From: Methanolinea sp. UBA473
Lineage (GTDB): Archaea; Halobacteriota; Methanomicrobia; Methanomicrobiales; Methanospirillaceae
DNA: 17,305 bases
Assembly (NCBI GenBank): GCA_002509495.1
Contig: DAEV01000010.1
Location: 810 to 18,114, forward strand
Direction of reading: 5' to 3'
In this document: piece by piece, positions 7,745 to 15,217 of the stretch
Numbering within the stretch: position 1 is the first letter of the stretch
Layout: each line of letters opens with the position of its first letter
Notes under the pieces: model-generated
What the model was told of the DNA's origin: nothing
Database searches by the model: none
Seen by the model: only the letters and a program-made list of their open reading frames with translations
Position numbers and translations under genes: made by a program

Positions 7745-7772
7745 CGGAGGGAAGGGCGTCGCAGTCCCTCCG
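7745..7772. terminator. Hairpin between convergent genes, possible bidirectional terminator
   Basis: A perfect 8-bp inverted repeat (CGGAGGGA at 7745-7752, TCCCTCCG at 7765-7772) with a 12-nt loop sits in the 76-nt gap between the convergent decarboxylase and ABC ATPase genes. No T-run follows on either strand, so a terminator role is only suggested by position. Confidence 0.4.
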
Positions 7773-7803
7773 CAGATCCGGGGCTTTCCCCCCCGGTCCC
7801 GTT

Positions 7804-8553
7804 TCAGTACCCCGTCGCGTAGTACCAGCCGTTCTCCTCTTTCACGTGCACAGGAACCGCAAAAAGGCGGCCGATGGTTTCGTCGGTAAGGATCTCCCGT
7901 TTGGGGCCGTCCTTCCAGAACCTTCCCTCTTTCATCAGGATGACCCTCGGGATCTCGGGGATGATATCGTGGAGGTTGTGGGTCACCATGAGGATCGCGG
8001 TACCCGACTGGGCGATCCTGCGGAGGGTGTTCCGGAACGTGTGAAGGGCGTGGAGGTCGAGGCTGTTGGTCGGCTCGTCGAGCAGGAGGGCCTTTGGATC
8101 ATGGACGAGCGCCCTTCCGATGAGGAAACGCCTGGCCTCGCCGGAGGACATCGAATCCATGGTGCGGTCCCGCAGGTGAGAGATCTCGAGGAATTCCAGG
8201 ATTTCGTCCGTCTTCTCCTTCATTTCGCAGGTGATCTCCCGGTTGAAAAGCCCGATGCTGGAGAAGAACCCGGACAGGACGACCTCTTCCCCCGACATCT
8301 CCTGCATGAAGGTATACTGGAGGTCGTTTGAGACCACCCCCAGCAGGGGCCGGAGATCGAAGACGTGCCAGATCTCACGGCCCCAGATCCGGAAGACGAC
8401 AGTGTCGTGCCCGGAAACCGGATAATATTCCCTGGTGATTGCTTTGATCAGCGAGGACTTCCCGGCCCCGTTGGGCCCGAGGATCGCGATATTCTCGCCT
8501 TCGGCGATCGTAACCGAGATCGAGTCCAGGAGAGTTGTTCCCCCTTTTACCAC
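7804..8553 (-). CDS. ABC transporter ATP-binding protein, start uncertain
   Basis: A complete ABC ATPase core: Walker A GPNGAGKS (26-33 counted from GTG 8553), Q-loop glutamine about 79, signature SSGEARR (136-142), Walker B ALLLDEP (155-161), D-loop SLD, and H-loop H192 in MVTHN. The given GTG start removes the first beta strand. The frame continues upstream with a typical opening (PLLEFRNVTV) as far as a TGA at 8611-8613, but contains no ATG, GTG or TTG; only CTG 8604 or CTG 8574 is available. CTG 8604 lies 10 nt after GGAG. The protein resembles stand-alone ABC ATPases such as the ModF/YlmA type. No permease gene is adjacent. It lies downstream of the winged-helix gene in the same direction. 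Confidence 0.85.
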   Translation of the reverse strand: MVKGGTTLLDSISVTIAEGENIAILGPNGAGKSSLIKAITREYYPVSGHDTVVFRIWGREIWHVFDLRPLLGVVSNDLQYTFMQEMSGEEVVLSGFFSSIGLFNREITCEMKEKTDEILEFLEISHLRDRTMDSMSSGEARRFLIGRALVHDPKALLLDEPTNSLDLHALHTFRNTLRRIAQSGTAILMVTHNLHDIIPEIPRVILMKEGRFWKDGPKREILTDETIGRLFAVPVHVKEENGWYYATGY

Positions 8554-8680
8554 GGTGACATTCCGGAATTCCAGAAGCGGGTCAGGACCTGTTGTGGGCG
8601 ACAGCGGTGTTCATCTCCGGCGGACACAACCGGTGTTCCGGCCGCGTCCGAATCCAGTACAAGAGCTGCCAGGGACATCC

Positions 8681-8689
8681 TATAACCTT
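8681..8689 (-). promoter_or_regulatory. Possible TATA box for the ABC ATPase gene
   Basis: On the minus strand this reads AAGGTTATA, just after the stop of the regulator gene. It would start transcription near 8660, upstream of the GGAG at 8618-8615. The ATPase gene may thus be expressed on its own as well as with the regulator. Confidence 0.3.
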
Positions 8690-8707
8690 GTGGTAGCGGT
8701 GGTGGAT

Positions 8708-9460
8708 TCAGGCTCCGGGGGCACACCCGATCTTTTCCAGCACCTCGGCCGCCGCGGAAGTCAGCCTGTACGTCACGCACTTTCCTTCCTTTTCGATCGA
8801 AACGAGCCTGGCATCGCAGAGGTTCCTCATGTGCCAGGAGACCGTCGACCCCGTAGTCTTCATCCATCGGGCGATATCCCCCCTCGATGCATCCGGGGAA
8901 CCCGAGAGATATTCGCAAATGGAGAAATTGGACCCGGTGCGTAACCGGGCGATCGCGTCCATTTCGGAAGGGGAGAACCTCCCTCCATTCTCGAAATAGC
9001 ACCTCCTCCGGTTCCCGGAGAACGCGACCACGAGCCGTTCGCGGCGGAGGATCCCCAGGTGATATTCGAGTGTTCCGCGGTTGACCGGCACACCGCGTTC
9101 GATCTCGGTGAATCCTGCGCCCGGGTGTGCCACGATGTAGGCGCGGATCGATGCGCGGCACTCGTTCTCGAGGACACGCTCCTTTCGGATCCGCCGGAAG
9201 TTCAGGACGAGGATCCCGGCACAGGAGACGAGGATCTCGATCGGTACCAGGCAGAAAGGCAAAAATATCGCGACAAGGACCAGGAGCGCTGGAACGGGCG
9301 GCACCTGCCATGGTTCGATCGGGACAGGCGCCTTCGGCTCTCCCGTCGGAGCGTTGTCCATCCAGGGAAGAACGGAATACTCCCGGGGCAACGCCGGAAC
9401 GGAGCAGACAAGGACCGCACAACAGATCGCAGTGATGAGAAGAAACCGCCAATTCACCAT
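8708..9460 (-). CDS. Membrane-anchored tandem winged-helix transcriptional regulator
   Basis: From ATG 9460 the protein has 250 residues. A signal-anchor-like helix (about 5-22) and a second long hydrophobic stretch (about 57-87) place the N-terminus in the membrane. A basic segment (NFRRIRKER) then leads to two winged-helix domains, about 100-155 (GFTEIERGVPVNRGTLEYHL) and 175-245 (ASRGDIARWMKTTGSTVSWHM). ArsR-like paired domains behind N-terminal membrane helices are a recurrent design in Methanomicrobia and suggest a membrane-tethered regulator. The frame stays open to 9607; ATG 9523 is another possible start. I chose 9460 because the hydrophobic helix begins there, behind GGGGT. It is divergent from two surface-protein genes, which are plausible targets. 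Confidence 0.82.
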   Translation of the reverse strand: MVNWRFLLITAICCAVLVCSVPALPREYSVLPWMDNAPTGEPKAPVPIEPWQVPPVPALLVLVAIFLPFCLVPIEILVSCAGILVLNFRRIRKERVLENECRASIRAYIVAHPGAGFTEIERGVPVNRGTLEYHLGILRRERLVVAFSGNRRRCYFENGGRFSPSEMDAIARLRTGSNFSICEYLSGSPDASRGDIARWMKTTGSTVSWHMRNLCDARLVSIEKEGKCVTYRLTSAAAEVLEKIGCAPGA

Positions 9461-9520
9461 GAATACCCCGATTCCCCACGGTCCCCGGAAAGGGCGCCTG
9501 AAAGGAAGTGGGGGCGTCAT

Positions 9521-9530
9521 CATAAAAATG
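9521..9530 (-). promoter_or_regulatory. Possible TATA box of the winged-helix regulator
   Basis: On the minus strand this reads CATTTTTATG, which would give a start near 9500 and a leader of about 40 nt to ATG 9460. It overlaps the alternative ATG at 9523, so it would favour the downstream start if real. Confidence 0.35.
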
Positions 9531-9594
9531 TTCTGTGAGAACACTCCACCGGAGGGGATCGCCGGCGCAACAGGACGAAGGCTCTCACAGAAAT

Positions 9595-9603
9595 CCCTTA
9601 TAC
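9595..9603 (+). promoter_or_regulatory. TATA box upstream of the surface-protein operon
   Basis: CCTTATACG predicts transcription from about 9625 and a leader of about 30 nt to ATG 9654. The same element read on the minus strand (CGTATAAGG) could also serve the regulator, so this divergent region may be shared. Confidence 0.45.
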
Positions 9604-9653
9604 GCACTCTTCGAATGTGCAGATCGGATCAGAATCGATATGGACGTGAAGAG

Positions 9654-11018
9654 ATGACCATTCAACGAACCCTGATGCACAGACCCTTGATCCTCCTGTT
9701 CCTGGCGGGACTGGTGTTCCTCCTTCCCGGTACGGTATCCGGAGCGGACACGATCACCATCGACCCGGTTCCTGCAAATCCAGAGACAGGGTCGATCATC
9801 ACGATCACCGGCACGACCCAGCTGCCGGAGGGAACGGATCTTGACTATGAATTCTTCTCCGGGGGTCCCGGGACCGGTGAGGCGGGATACGGCGAGCACT
9901 CGGGCGTGGAGGGGACAAATCCGGTCCAGGAGGGATCGGCCGGCAGGGTCTGGGCCGTGGGGATCCTGACCGAAGGATATTCTCCGGGAGAGTATATCTT
10001 CCGGATCGGATCCCGTGGAACCAATGAGACGGTCTCGGCCCATGTTGTCCTTGCCAGGGGGACGCCGGCGATTGCACCGGAACCTTCCCCTACGGCAGGG
10101 GCCCCCGGAATCGCGTCGCCCTACTACTCATCTCCCGGAGCGGAGTTCGATGTGGAGATACGCCCCGATCTGAGTGCCAGGCAGAACCGGGTGGCGAAAG
10201 GAAGCACCCTTGCGGTGACAGGCACCGCGACGCCGGGCAGCAGGATCGGTATCTGGATCCTGGGCGGTTTTCCGTCGGACGGGTACAGGACGTCTGCCAC
10301 GGTCCCCGTAGAGGGTTCCGGAGCATTCCACTACGTCCTTCCCGGGAATGATACCGTCACCCTCCGGTCCGGCCAGTATTTCCTCTACGTGGTCGACGGA
10401 GGAGCGGGCCTGGTGGAACCCGGGGATCCGGAAGCGTTCCCGTCCGCCGGCGCCCTTGAGACAGGACTGAATGCTCACGAACAGGAAAATCCCTACAAGG
10501 CATTCATGCTGCTCCTGGAGGAACCGGCAATCAGGATCGGGGAGATCCCGGAATCCAGTTCCGGGACCCCGCTGGAGATCGGAGGGACAACGAACCTGGC
10601 TGCCGGGACGGTCCTGACCCTCGATCTTATCCCCCCGGATGCCGATCGCCTGCAGCAGCCGGCATTCACCCTTCCCGGCATCGTCGTGGAGGATGGTGAA
10701 GGAGGAAACGGGGTGTGGCATGCGAGCGTTGAGACTGCAAGCCTCCCTCCTGGGGAATACGTAGCGAAGGTATCCGGCGGCCGGGCAGAGGCAGCGACGA
10801 TTCTGAACCTCTACGACGATCTGTACCGCGTTGCCAGCCCGCAGGACGGAGACCTTACGGTAACGACCTACCGCGTGGACCCCGGGACAAAGACCGTCGA
10901 CACGATGACCGCACCGGGCGGGAAGGGCATCCCTTCCTCCTCGGCAATCCTGGCGATCGCAGGGATCGCGGGATTTGCGGGTATTACTGTCATTGCCGTG
11001 ACACTCAGGAAGCGGTGA
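9654..11018 (+). CDS. Secreted, C-terminally anchored S-layer-like surface protein
   Basis: A 454-residue protein with an N-terminal signal peptide (hydrophobic core about 11-25, likely cleavage near VSGA at 28-31). A beta-rich domain follows (TITIDPVPANPETG, ITITGTT). A Pro/Ala/Ser linker and a second domain come next (KGSTLAVTGTATPGSRIGIWILGG, then RSGQYFLYVVDGG). That second domain resembles the repeated domain of S-layer glycoproteins annotated in Methanoculleus and relatives (also DUF3821-type proteins). A transmembrane helix near 428-450 ends in RKR, anchoring the protein outside the cell. NET and NDT sequons are present. ATG 9654 is chosen because the signal peptide begins there; ATG 9675 is possible. 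The next gene follows after 4 nt. Confidence 0.83.
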   Translation: MTIQRTLMHRPLILLFLAGLVFLLPGTVSGADTITIDPVPANPETGSIITITGTTQLPEGTDLDYEFFSGGPGTGEAGYGEHSGVEGTNPVQEGSAGRVWAVGILTEGYSPGEYIFRIGSRGTNETVSAHVVLARGTPAIAPEPSPTAGAPGIASPYYSSPGAEFDVEIRPDLSARQNRVAKGSTLAVTGTATPGSRIGIWILGGFPSDGYRTSATVPVEGSGAFHYVLPGNDTVTLRSGQYFLYVVDGGAGLVEPGDPEAFPSAGALETGLNAHEQENPYKAFMLLLEEPAIRIGEIPESSSGTPLEIGGTTNLAAGTVLTLDLIPPDADRLQQPAFTLPGIVVEDGEGGNGVWHASVETASLPPGEYVAKVSGGRAEAATILNLYDDLYRVASPQDGDLTVTTYRVDPGTKTVDTMTAPGGKGIPSSSAILAIAGIAGFAGITVIAVTLRKR

Positions 11019-11022
11019 GGGG

Positions 11023-12411
11023 ATGCGGAACGTCCTGACTGTCCTGACAGCCATCCTTCTCCTGCTCTCTGTCTGCCTGCCGATCCCTGCAGCCGGCTCC
11101 CTTGATGCGTATCTGATCGCAAAGAGCGATTCGAGGAAGTACAACGCGATCGCGTGTGACAACGGGACCGTGGCGTGGGTCGAGTACGGGTCGGGGATCT
11201 CCGGTAAACCCGGATATTACCCGAGGAGCATCTACCGGTACGATATCGTGACCGGGCGGAAAGAACTGGTGCTCGCGGACACCTCCTGGAAACGCGACCT
11301 GGATCTTTCCGGAAAGAACTACGTGTGGAGTGACGGGCGAGGAATCTTCGTGTACGACGAATCCAGGAACCTGCTGACCTTCCTGTATTCGAAGGCCGAT
11401 CAGTATTCTCCCTGTATCGATGGCGATGTGGTCGTCTGGGTGGAGCACTCCGGACAGGAGTTCTCCCTCACGGCCTATGACCTTGCTTCGGGCGACCACA
11501 GGATGATCGCGTCATCCCGGGAGTTCCTCGGGAACCCTGCCATGTCCGGCCATCGCGTGGTATTCTGTGAGAGGAGGGATGGGAAGGACGGGATCATCTC
11601 CCTGGACCTTATCTCAGGGGAGCAGACGGTGCTCTGCAGTGAGGAAGGTCCGAGGACGATGCCGGCAATTGACGGAGACCTGGTTGTGTGGGCCGACGGA
11701 CGCGATGGGCCCTACCAGGTATATCTCTTCGATTTGGAGACGGAAATGTCGGGCCCCGTCAGCCCTTCCTTGTCGTTCCAGATGTATCCCGATCTCTCCG
11801 GCGACCTGGTCGTCTGGGAGGACTATGGGAATTCCCCGGGTGATCCTTCCGGTCCGGACGCGAGGCTGGGGGAGATCCGTCTCTATGACAGGGAGAAGAA
11901 CGAGACTGAAATCGTAGCCGATGGGCCGTTTCCCCTGGAATTTCCAAGGATCTCCAACGAGTACGTCGTCTGGGCGGACGGCCGGAACGAGGCCCACGAT
12001 ATCTTTTTGCGCAAAGTTTCCGGGGGCGGAAGAAGTCCTTTTCCGGGACCGGGAGGCCCTGCGGATTCCGCCTCTCCCACCTATTCCCCTACGCCCGATA
12101 CGAAAGTGAGATATTACAGCACGATCCCGGGGGGCGGGATCGAATGGTATTCCCTGACACCACCGGAGCGTGCAACCGGGCTCTCGTTCGAACTCAGGTG
12201 GGAGGATCCTTCCTCCTCACTCTCCCTGGCGGTCGTAAGCCCTGGCGGATCGACATGGCGCTTTTCGGATGCCGCGGATTCACGTTCCGACCAGGCGGTC
12301 AGGATGACGATCTCCGGCATTGCCGGCGGGCCTCTCGAACCGGGGACATGGGTGGTTGCGGTATCGGGAGATGGCAGGGAGCCGGTCCCGTACGACCTGT
12401 GCTGGTATTGA
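11023..12411 (+). CDS. Secreted beta-propeller protein with C-terminal beta-sandwich
   Basis: A 462-residue protein with a signal peptide (core about 5-22, cleavage near PAAGS). About six repeats of a D/S-G-x-x-V-V-W-x-D pattern (for example DGDVVVWVEH, DGDLVVWADGRDG, SGDLVVWEDYG, SNEYVVWADGRNE) indicate a TolB/WD-like beta-propeller of the kind common in methanogen surface proteins. A Pro/Ser linker near 340-365 leads to an end domain resembling a pre-peptidase C-terminal beta-sandwich (GIEWYSLTPPE to PYDLCWY). No transmembrane anchor or PGF-type sorting signal is visible, so it may be released or bound to a partner. GGTGAGGGG (11014-11022), overlapping the upstream stop, is a strong ribosome binding site and shows co-transcription with the S-layer-like gene. 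Confidence 0.83.
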   Translation: MRNVLTVLTAILLLLSVCLPIPAAGSLDAYLIAKSDSRKYNAIACDNGTVAWVEYGSGISGKPGYYPRSIYRYDIVTGRKELVLADTSWKRDLDLSGKNYVWSDGRGIFVYDESRNLLTFLYSKADQYSPCIDGDVVVWVEHSGQEFSLTAYDLASGDHRMIASSREFLGNPAMSGHRVVFCERRDGKDGIISLDLISGEQTVLCSEEGPRTMPAIDGDLVVWADGRDGPYQVYLFDLETEMSGPVSPSLSFQMYPDLSGDLVVWEDYGNSPGDPSGPDARLGEIRLYDREKNETEIVADGPFPLEFPRISNEYVVWADGRNEAHDIFLRKVSGGGRSPFPGPGGPADSASPTYSPTPDTKVRYYSTIPGGGIEWYSLTPPERATGLSFELRWEDPSSSLSLAVVSPGGSTWRFSDAADSRSDQAVRMTISGIAGGPLEPGTWVVAVSGDGREPVPYDLCWY

Positions 12412-12508
12412 CGGGTCTGGAATACGGGCTTCTTTCCGGAAACGAGAGATCCAGGCTGGAATATTTAGAATCGATAATACGGACTGCATCCTGGAAGGGG
12501 GAACTGCT

Positions 12509-12514
12509 AAAAAA
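12509..12514 (-). terminator. T6 tract on the minus strand
   Basis: Six consecutive T on the minus strand, about 190 nt past the stop of the 12704 gene. It is a possible archaeal terminator for that leftward unit. The rest of 12412-12703 holds no convincing gene. Confidence 0.3.
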
Positions 12515-12673
12515 GGATTCACCTGGTGCCTCACGGGGCGTCTCCCCACCATCCGAAGGTCATGTTCGTCCCGATCTTTCCTTAATGCTATTATTCCCTG
12601 CCGGGGAACGGATGGCTACTCTGCCGGCCACAGGGATCCTTGAAATGCCGGAGCCCGGGGATTCCAAACAGGG

Positions 12674-12681
12674 TTTTTTTT
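12674..12681 (+). terminator. T8 tract ending the surface-protein operon
   Basis: Eight consecutive T after GGG, the longest T-run in this part of the window. It is on the plus strand, downstream of the propeller gene and just before the convergent gene's stop codon. It fits an archaeal terminator. Confidence 0.5.
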
Positions 12682-12703
12682 CGTGACAGGGGTGATCCCG
12701 GAT

Positions 12704-13003
12704 TTATTTCCGTCCGCCCCGTTCCAGCGCGTCCAGCCTCCGTTCGATCCCGGCCAGTTCGGCTTTCATGGAAGCGATCGATCCGGGGAGCCCGGTTCTT
12801 TCGGATGCGTCGGTATACTCTCTCGCGGTTGCGATCTTTTCGACCAGCGATTCCACCCACTTCTTGAAGTCCAGCGCAAGCAGCACAATGACGACGATCG
12901 CGACGAAAACGAGTGCCAGGTACCACTGGAAGGTAACGACGCTGAAGATCACCACGGCAGCGCCGAGGAGCATGAGGAGGATGATATGATTTCGTTCCAT
13001 CAT
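12704..13003 (-). CDS. Small two-helix membrane protein with C-terminal coiled coil
   Basis: A 99-residue protein with two adjacent membrane helices (about 6-25 and 28-46). A charged cytoplasmic tail follows whose last 25 residues (MKAELAGIERRLDALERG) have heptad-like spacing typical of a short coiled coil. No characterised family is recognised. ATG 13003 is followed directly by a second ATG at 13000. GAGGGAGA lies about 7-14 nt upstream as a ribosome binding site. The gene is 153 nt downstream of another membrane-protein gene and appears to have its own TATA box. Confidence 0.75.
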   Translation of the reverse strand: MMERNHIILLMLLGAAVVIFSVVTFQWYLALVFVAIVVIVLLALDFKKWVESLVEKIATAREYTDASERTGLPGSIASMKAELAGIERRLDALERGGRK

Positions 13004-13044
13004 TGGGATTTCTCCCTCTCTCTATACTATCGTGGACGTCAGGT

Positions 13045-13054
13045 CCATAAAGTG
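13045..13054 (-). promoter_or_regulatory. TATA box of the 99-residue membrane protein
   Basis: On the minus strand this reads CACTTTATGG. It would start transcription near 13023, giving a leader of about 20 nt that includes the GAGGGAGA ribosome binding site. Confidence 0.45.
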
Positions 13055-13156
13055 TTTCCCGGAGGGAAATTTCCCGGACTGTTCCTGGTCCACGAATATC
13101 TCACAGGTGAGCTGTGATAATTTCGGTCCGGGATGCGCATCCGTTTGAATCCCCTT

Positions 13157-13753
13157 TCATCCTTCTTGGTCCTCCTGTGGGGGGAACCGGTTCGCGATCA
13201 GCCGGATCAGGAGATAAAGAACCGCGGAAACGATTGCAATCTCAAGATAGATGCCGGCGTACAGAAATGCAGAAAAAACCGGCTCGAATCCGAACGTTGC
13301 TGCCAGGGGGAGAAAAGCCATGATCAGGTCCGGAATCCATCCCAGGAACGGCAACCGGTCGGCGAGCAGGGGGAGAGGTCCGCCGACCCAGGATTCAGGA
13401 TTCAATAAAAGAGCAAAGAGAAACGGGACGGTGAGCATGGATGCGATAAAGAGGATACCTATCCGTGTGTTTCTCTGGAAGATCGTACCGAGGAGCGGTG
13501 CCGGGGTTACGATCGAGGAAGCCAGGATCACGGCGACAAGGAGAAAGATCGTAATGGTGATCAGGGGGCCTGCCGGACCCCCGGCACTCAATCCTGCAAT
13601 CGTCCAGGCCATGAACACAGCGAGGGCCCCGATCATGAGAGGGACAAGAATCCGGCAGGGACAGCCTTCCAGCACCTGAAGTGCCCGGTCGAGGACGATG
13701 GAGATCCCCCAGGTGAGGAGGGGAATCGCAAAAATGACCAGGATGAATTCCAT
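13157..13753 (-). CDS. Six-helix integral membrane protein, unknown function
   Basis: A 198-residue, very hydrophobic protein with about five or six membrane helices (near 3-20, 35-53, 62-83, 95-116, 135-160 and 165-187) and a charged C-terminal tail (PPQEDQEG). No catalytic or transport motif is recognised. Helix 1 is followed by a short loop with a CPC motif (31-33), which could bind metal or be a lipid-facing cysteine pair; this is only noted. ATG 13753 is chosen; the preceding bases contain only a weak ribosome binding site. Confidence 0.75.
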   Translation of the reverse strand: MEFILVIFAIPLLTWGISIVLDRALQVLEGCPCRILVPLMIGALAVFMAWTIAGLSAGGPAGPLITITIFLLVAVILASSIVTPAPLLGTIFQRNTRIGILFIASMLTVPFLFALLLNPESWVGGPLPLLADRLPFLGWIPDLIMAFLPLAATFGFEPVFSAFLYAGIYLEIAIVSAVLYLLIRLIANRFPPQEDQEG

Positions 13754-13898
13754 CTACACTCTACCCCACGATTCACACGAGCCATGGATCAGTCCCGCTC
13801 GTTCCGATACAATAGTTTTGTCCGTGGCACTCATAAACGGATCCGGTTGGACAGGAATGAAGGATCTACCTCGAATTGCGGCACCACCAATTCCGATC

Positions 13899-13993
13899 GA
13901 TAAAAAAGCTCTGGAAATCGCATCGTTCTGCCGGTCCACGGGAGTTTCCTGCGCCACCCGGATATCCAGGACAAAAAAGCTCTCCAAATTGCA
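13899..13993. repeat. Imperfect 24-bp direct repeat containing A6 tracts
   Basis: Segments 13899-13922 and 13970-13993 share 20 of 24 bases, both centred on AAAAAAGCTCT followed by AAAT.GCA, and are 71 nt apart. On the minus strand each gives a T6 run. Their role may be as tandem terminators (see the candidate gene at 14056-14445). Confidence 0.45.
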
Positions 13994-14016
13994 GGGATTT
14001 TGTTTCCAATCCTGTA

Positions 14017-14023
14017 AAAAAAC
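14017..14023 (-). terminator. T7 tract downstream of the 14056-14445 frame
   Basis: Seven T on the minus strand, 33 nt beyond the stop of the candidate leftward gene and followed by further T6 tracts at about 13972-13977 and 13902-13907. Three T-runs in a row resemble a strong archaeal terminator region. Confidence 0.4.
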
Positions 14024-14055
14024 CGTTATTCGTGCATGTGACCGCAATATTCAAG

Positions 14056-14445
14056 TCATTCCATGAATACTCTTTGATAAGGACCATGATCCGCTCCATT
14101 CTCACGCAAATGGCCGCAGGGGCCTGGAAGGCAGGAGAGGTCAGGAGGGTTTCCGCCCCGGTGGCGGGATTCCTCGTCACCACGATCCTCTCGTTCGCTA
14201 CCCTGGCGGGCATTTCGTGCTCCGGCGGGACGGTGGCGGGGACGGACCGGCCCGCCCGCGGGATCCGGATTCCAGGTTCTGCGCCGTACTTCTGCTCTTC
14301 TCTCGCGATACCTCATTAATTCCCGTTTGTGTTCGACCGATCCAGCCCCGGAAGACCGGAAGGTCTCTCCGGGTCCCCGGATCTGCACCAATTCATACCC
14401 TGCCCACGCTTCGACCAACGCACCACCTACGGGGGAACCGTCCAT
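14056..14445 (-). CDS. Doubtful 129-residue ORF, possibly frameshifted
   Basis: The first 43 residues (MDGSPVGGALVEAWAGYELV and onward) read like ordinary protein. From about residue 45 the frame becomes Arg/Pro/Gly-rich with mixed third positions, as expected for an out-of-frame read. In the neighbouring minus-strand frame, a GC3-rich stretch runs from just after a TGA near 14314 past 14100 (containing NERIVVTRNPATGAETLL). A single frameshift near 14310 would join the two. A TATA-like element (14474-14482) and downstream T-tracts support minus-strand transcription. No family is recognised. A competing plus-strand frame (14086-14319) overlaps it. Confidence 0.3.
   Translation of the reverse strand: MDGSPVGGALVEAWAGYELVQIRGPGETFRSSGAGSVEHKRELMRYRERRAEVRRRTWNPDPAGGPVRPRHRPAGARNARQGSEREDRGDEESRHRGGNPPDLSCLPGPCGHLRENGADHGPYQRVFME
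14086..14319 (+). CDS. Doubtful 77-residue ORF with one membrane segment
   Basis: ATG 14086 opens a GC3-rich frame with one hydrophobic stretch (about residues 26-46) preceded by GEVRR. The RRVSAPVAGFL layout faintly recalls archaeal type IV pilin N-termini, but the later sequence is not pilin-like and the promoter is weak. It overlaps the minus-strand candidate, so at most one is likely real. Confidence 0.2.
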   Translation: MIRSILTQMAAGAWKAGEVRRVSAPVAGFLVTTILSFATLAGISCSGGTVAGTDRPARGIRIPGSAPYFCSSLAIPH

Positions 14446-14473
14446 GTCCCCATCCCAATCGATAGAGAACCGG

Positions 14474-14482
14474 AATAAAAAT
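14474..14482 (-). promoter_or_regulatory. TATA-like element between divergent candidates
   Basis: AATAAAAAT (plus), read as ATTTTTATT on the minus strand, centred about 33 nt from the minus-strand ATG at 14445. It could also start a plus-strand transcript near 14503 for the nuclease-like gene at 14545. Confidence 0.4.
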
Positions 14483-14544
14483 CACCCATTCACCATCCGG
14501 GCGCCGTATCCGCGCCCACCGGAACGGATCGCCAGATACCCGGC

Positions 14545-14937
14545 ATGCCAGGGGAACCCAACGCCGCCGCGGGGCAATGGCAGAGGAGGGGAGGACTCCT
14601 GACACCCATACCCCGTTCCCGCCCTGTGGAGTTCGAGGCCAGGAACCTCATGGCATCCTGCGGCTACTACGCCTTCCGTAATCCGGGGGCATGCTGTTCC
14701 GTGAACCTGGTCGGCATCATGAACCAGGATATTCTGCTGGCCCAGGTCCGGAGATCGAGAACTGCTCTGCCCGGTATCCGGGAGGTGAACGCATTCTACC
14801 GGGAGGACCTGGATGCCTTGCGGAGACTGGGCAGTCCGAGGTGCTGCCGGAAGGAGGTCTGGATTTATTCCGGGCAGGAAGGGTTCCGGTTTTACGAAGT
14901 CTTCCCCGGGGGGCTCCAGGAACTCGGAGAACCGTGA
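14545..14937 (+). CDS. PD-(D/E)XK nuclease-like small protein with altered motif
   Basis: 130 residues from ATG 14545, or 103 from GTG 14626, where the conserved-looking part begins (VEFEARNLMASCGYYAFRNPG). The order of E-x-x-A-R-x-L-M, Gly-Tyr-Tyr, then VNLVGI...ILLAQVRRS and finally RKEVWIYSG.EGFRFYEV is what I know from small archaeal Holliday-resolvase-like proteins of the restriction-endonuclease fold. There the strand pair normally reads D-L-(V/I) and Q-V-K. Here the aspartate is Asn (N27 from GTG 14626) and the lysine Arg (R42), so it may be inactive or binding-only. Two Cys pairs (23-24 and 73-74) are notable. No ribosome binding site decides the start. Confidence 0.6.
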   Translation: MPGEPNAAAGQWQRRGGLLTPIPRSRPVEFEARNLMASCGYYAFRNPGACCSVNLVGIMNQDILLAQVRRSRTALPGIREVNAFYREDLDALRRLGSPRCCRKEVWIYSGQEGFRFYEVFPGGLQELGEP

Positions 14938-15177
14938 GTGGGTGCCGGACACAATCCCAGGAGTTGACAGGGAGCTCCCGTATGCATCTTGGGAGTTCGT
15001 TCCGGGCCGGGACCCCCGTCCTGTAGTGATGACCCTGATGCGGCCGTTCTCCCATACAGTAGGTTGAATCCGCCGCCCGGGGCGTCATGCGAGCCCATAA
15101 TGAGATTCTACACTAACTCATGCCAAAATGTTCGGCCACCGCAGGTGGCCCTGGGTTGCGAAGGGGCAAATCCCCTC

Positions 15178-15217
15178 GCGGTATGACCCCCTCCCTGCAC
15201 CATCCCGAAATGCGATG
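15178..15217. repeat. Degenerate repeat, copy A
   Basis: Contains GCGGTAT (15178-15184) and a 30-bp block (15188-15217) that matches copy B at 24 of 30 positions, including the shared CTCC-TGCACCA-CCC and TGCGAT parts. Copy A lacks the tetraloop hairpin that splits these blocks in copy B. Confidence 0.5.

Noticed and set aside
8547..9479. Minus-strand 310-residue ORF overlapping the regulator in another frame
   Set aside because: The adjacent frame encodes two clear winged-helix domains. Only the short tail near 8547-8680 bears on the ABC ATPase start problem.
14482..14952. Minus-strand 156-residue ORF opposite the nuclease-like gene
   Set aside because: Pro/Gly-rich shadow of the plus-strand frame, which carries recognisable motifs.
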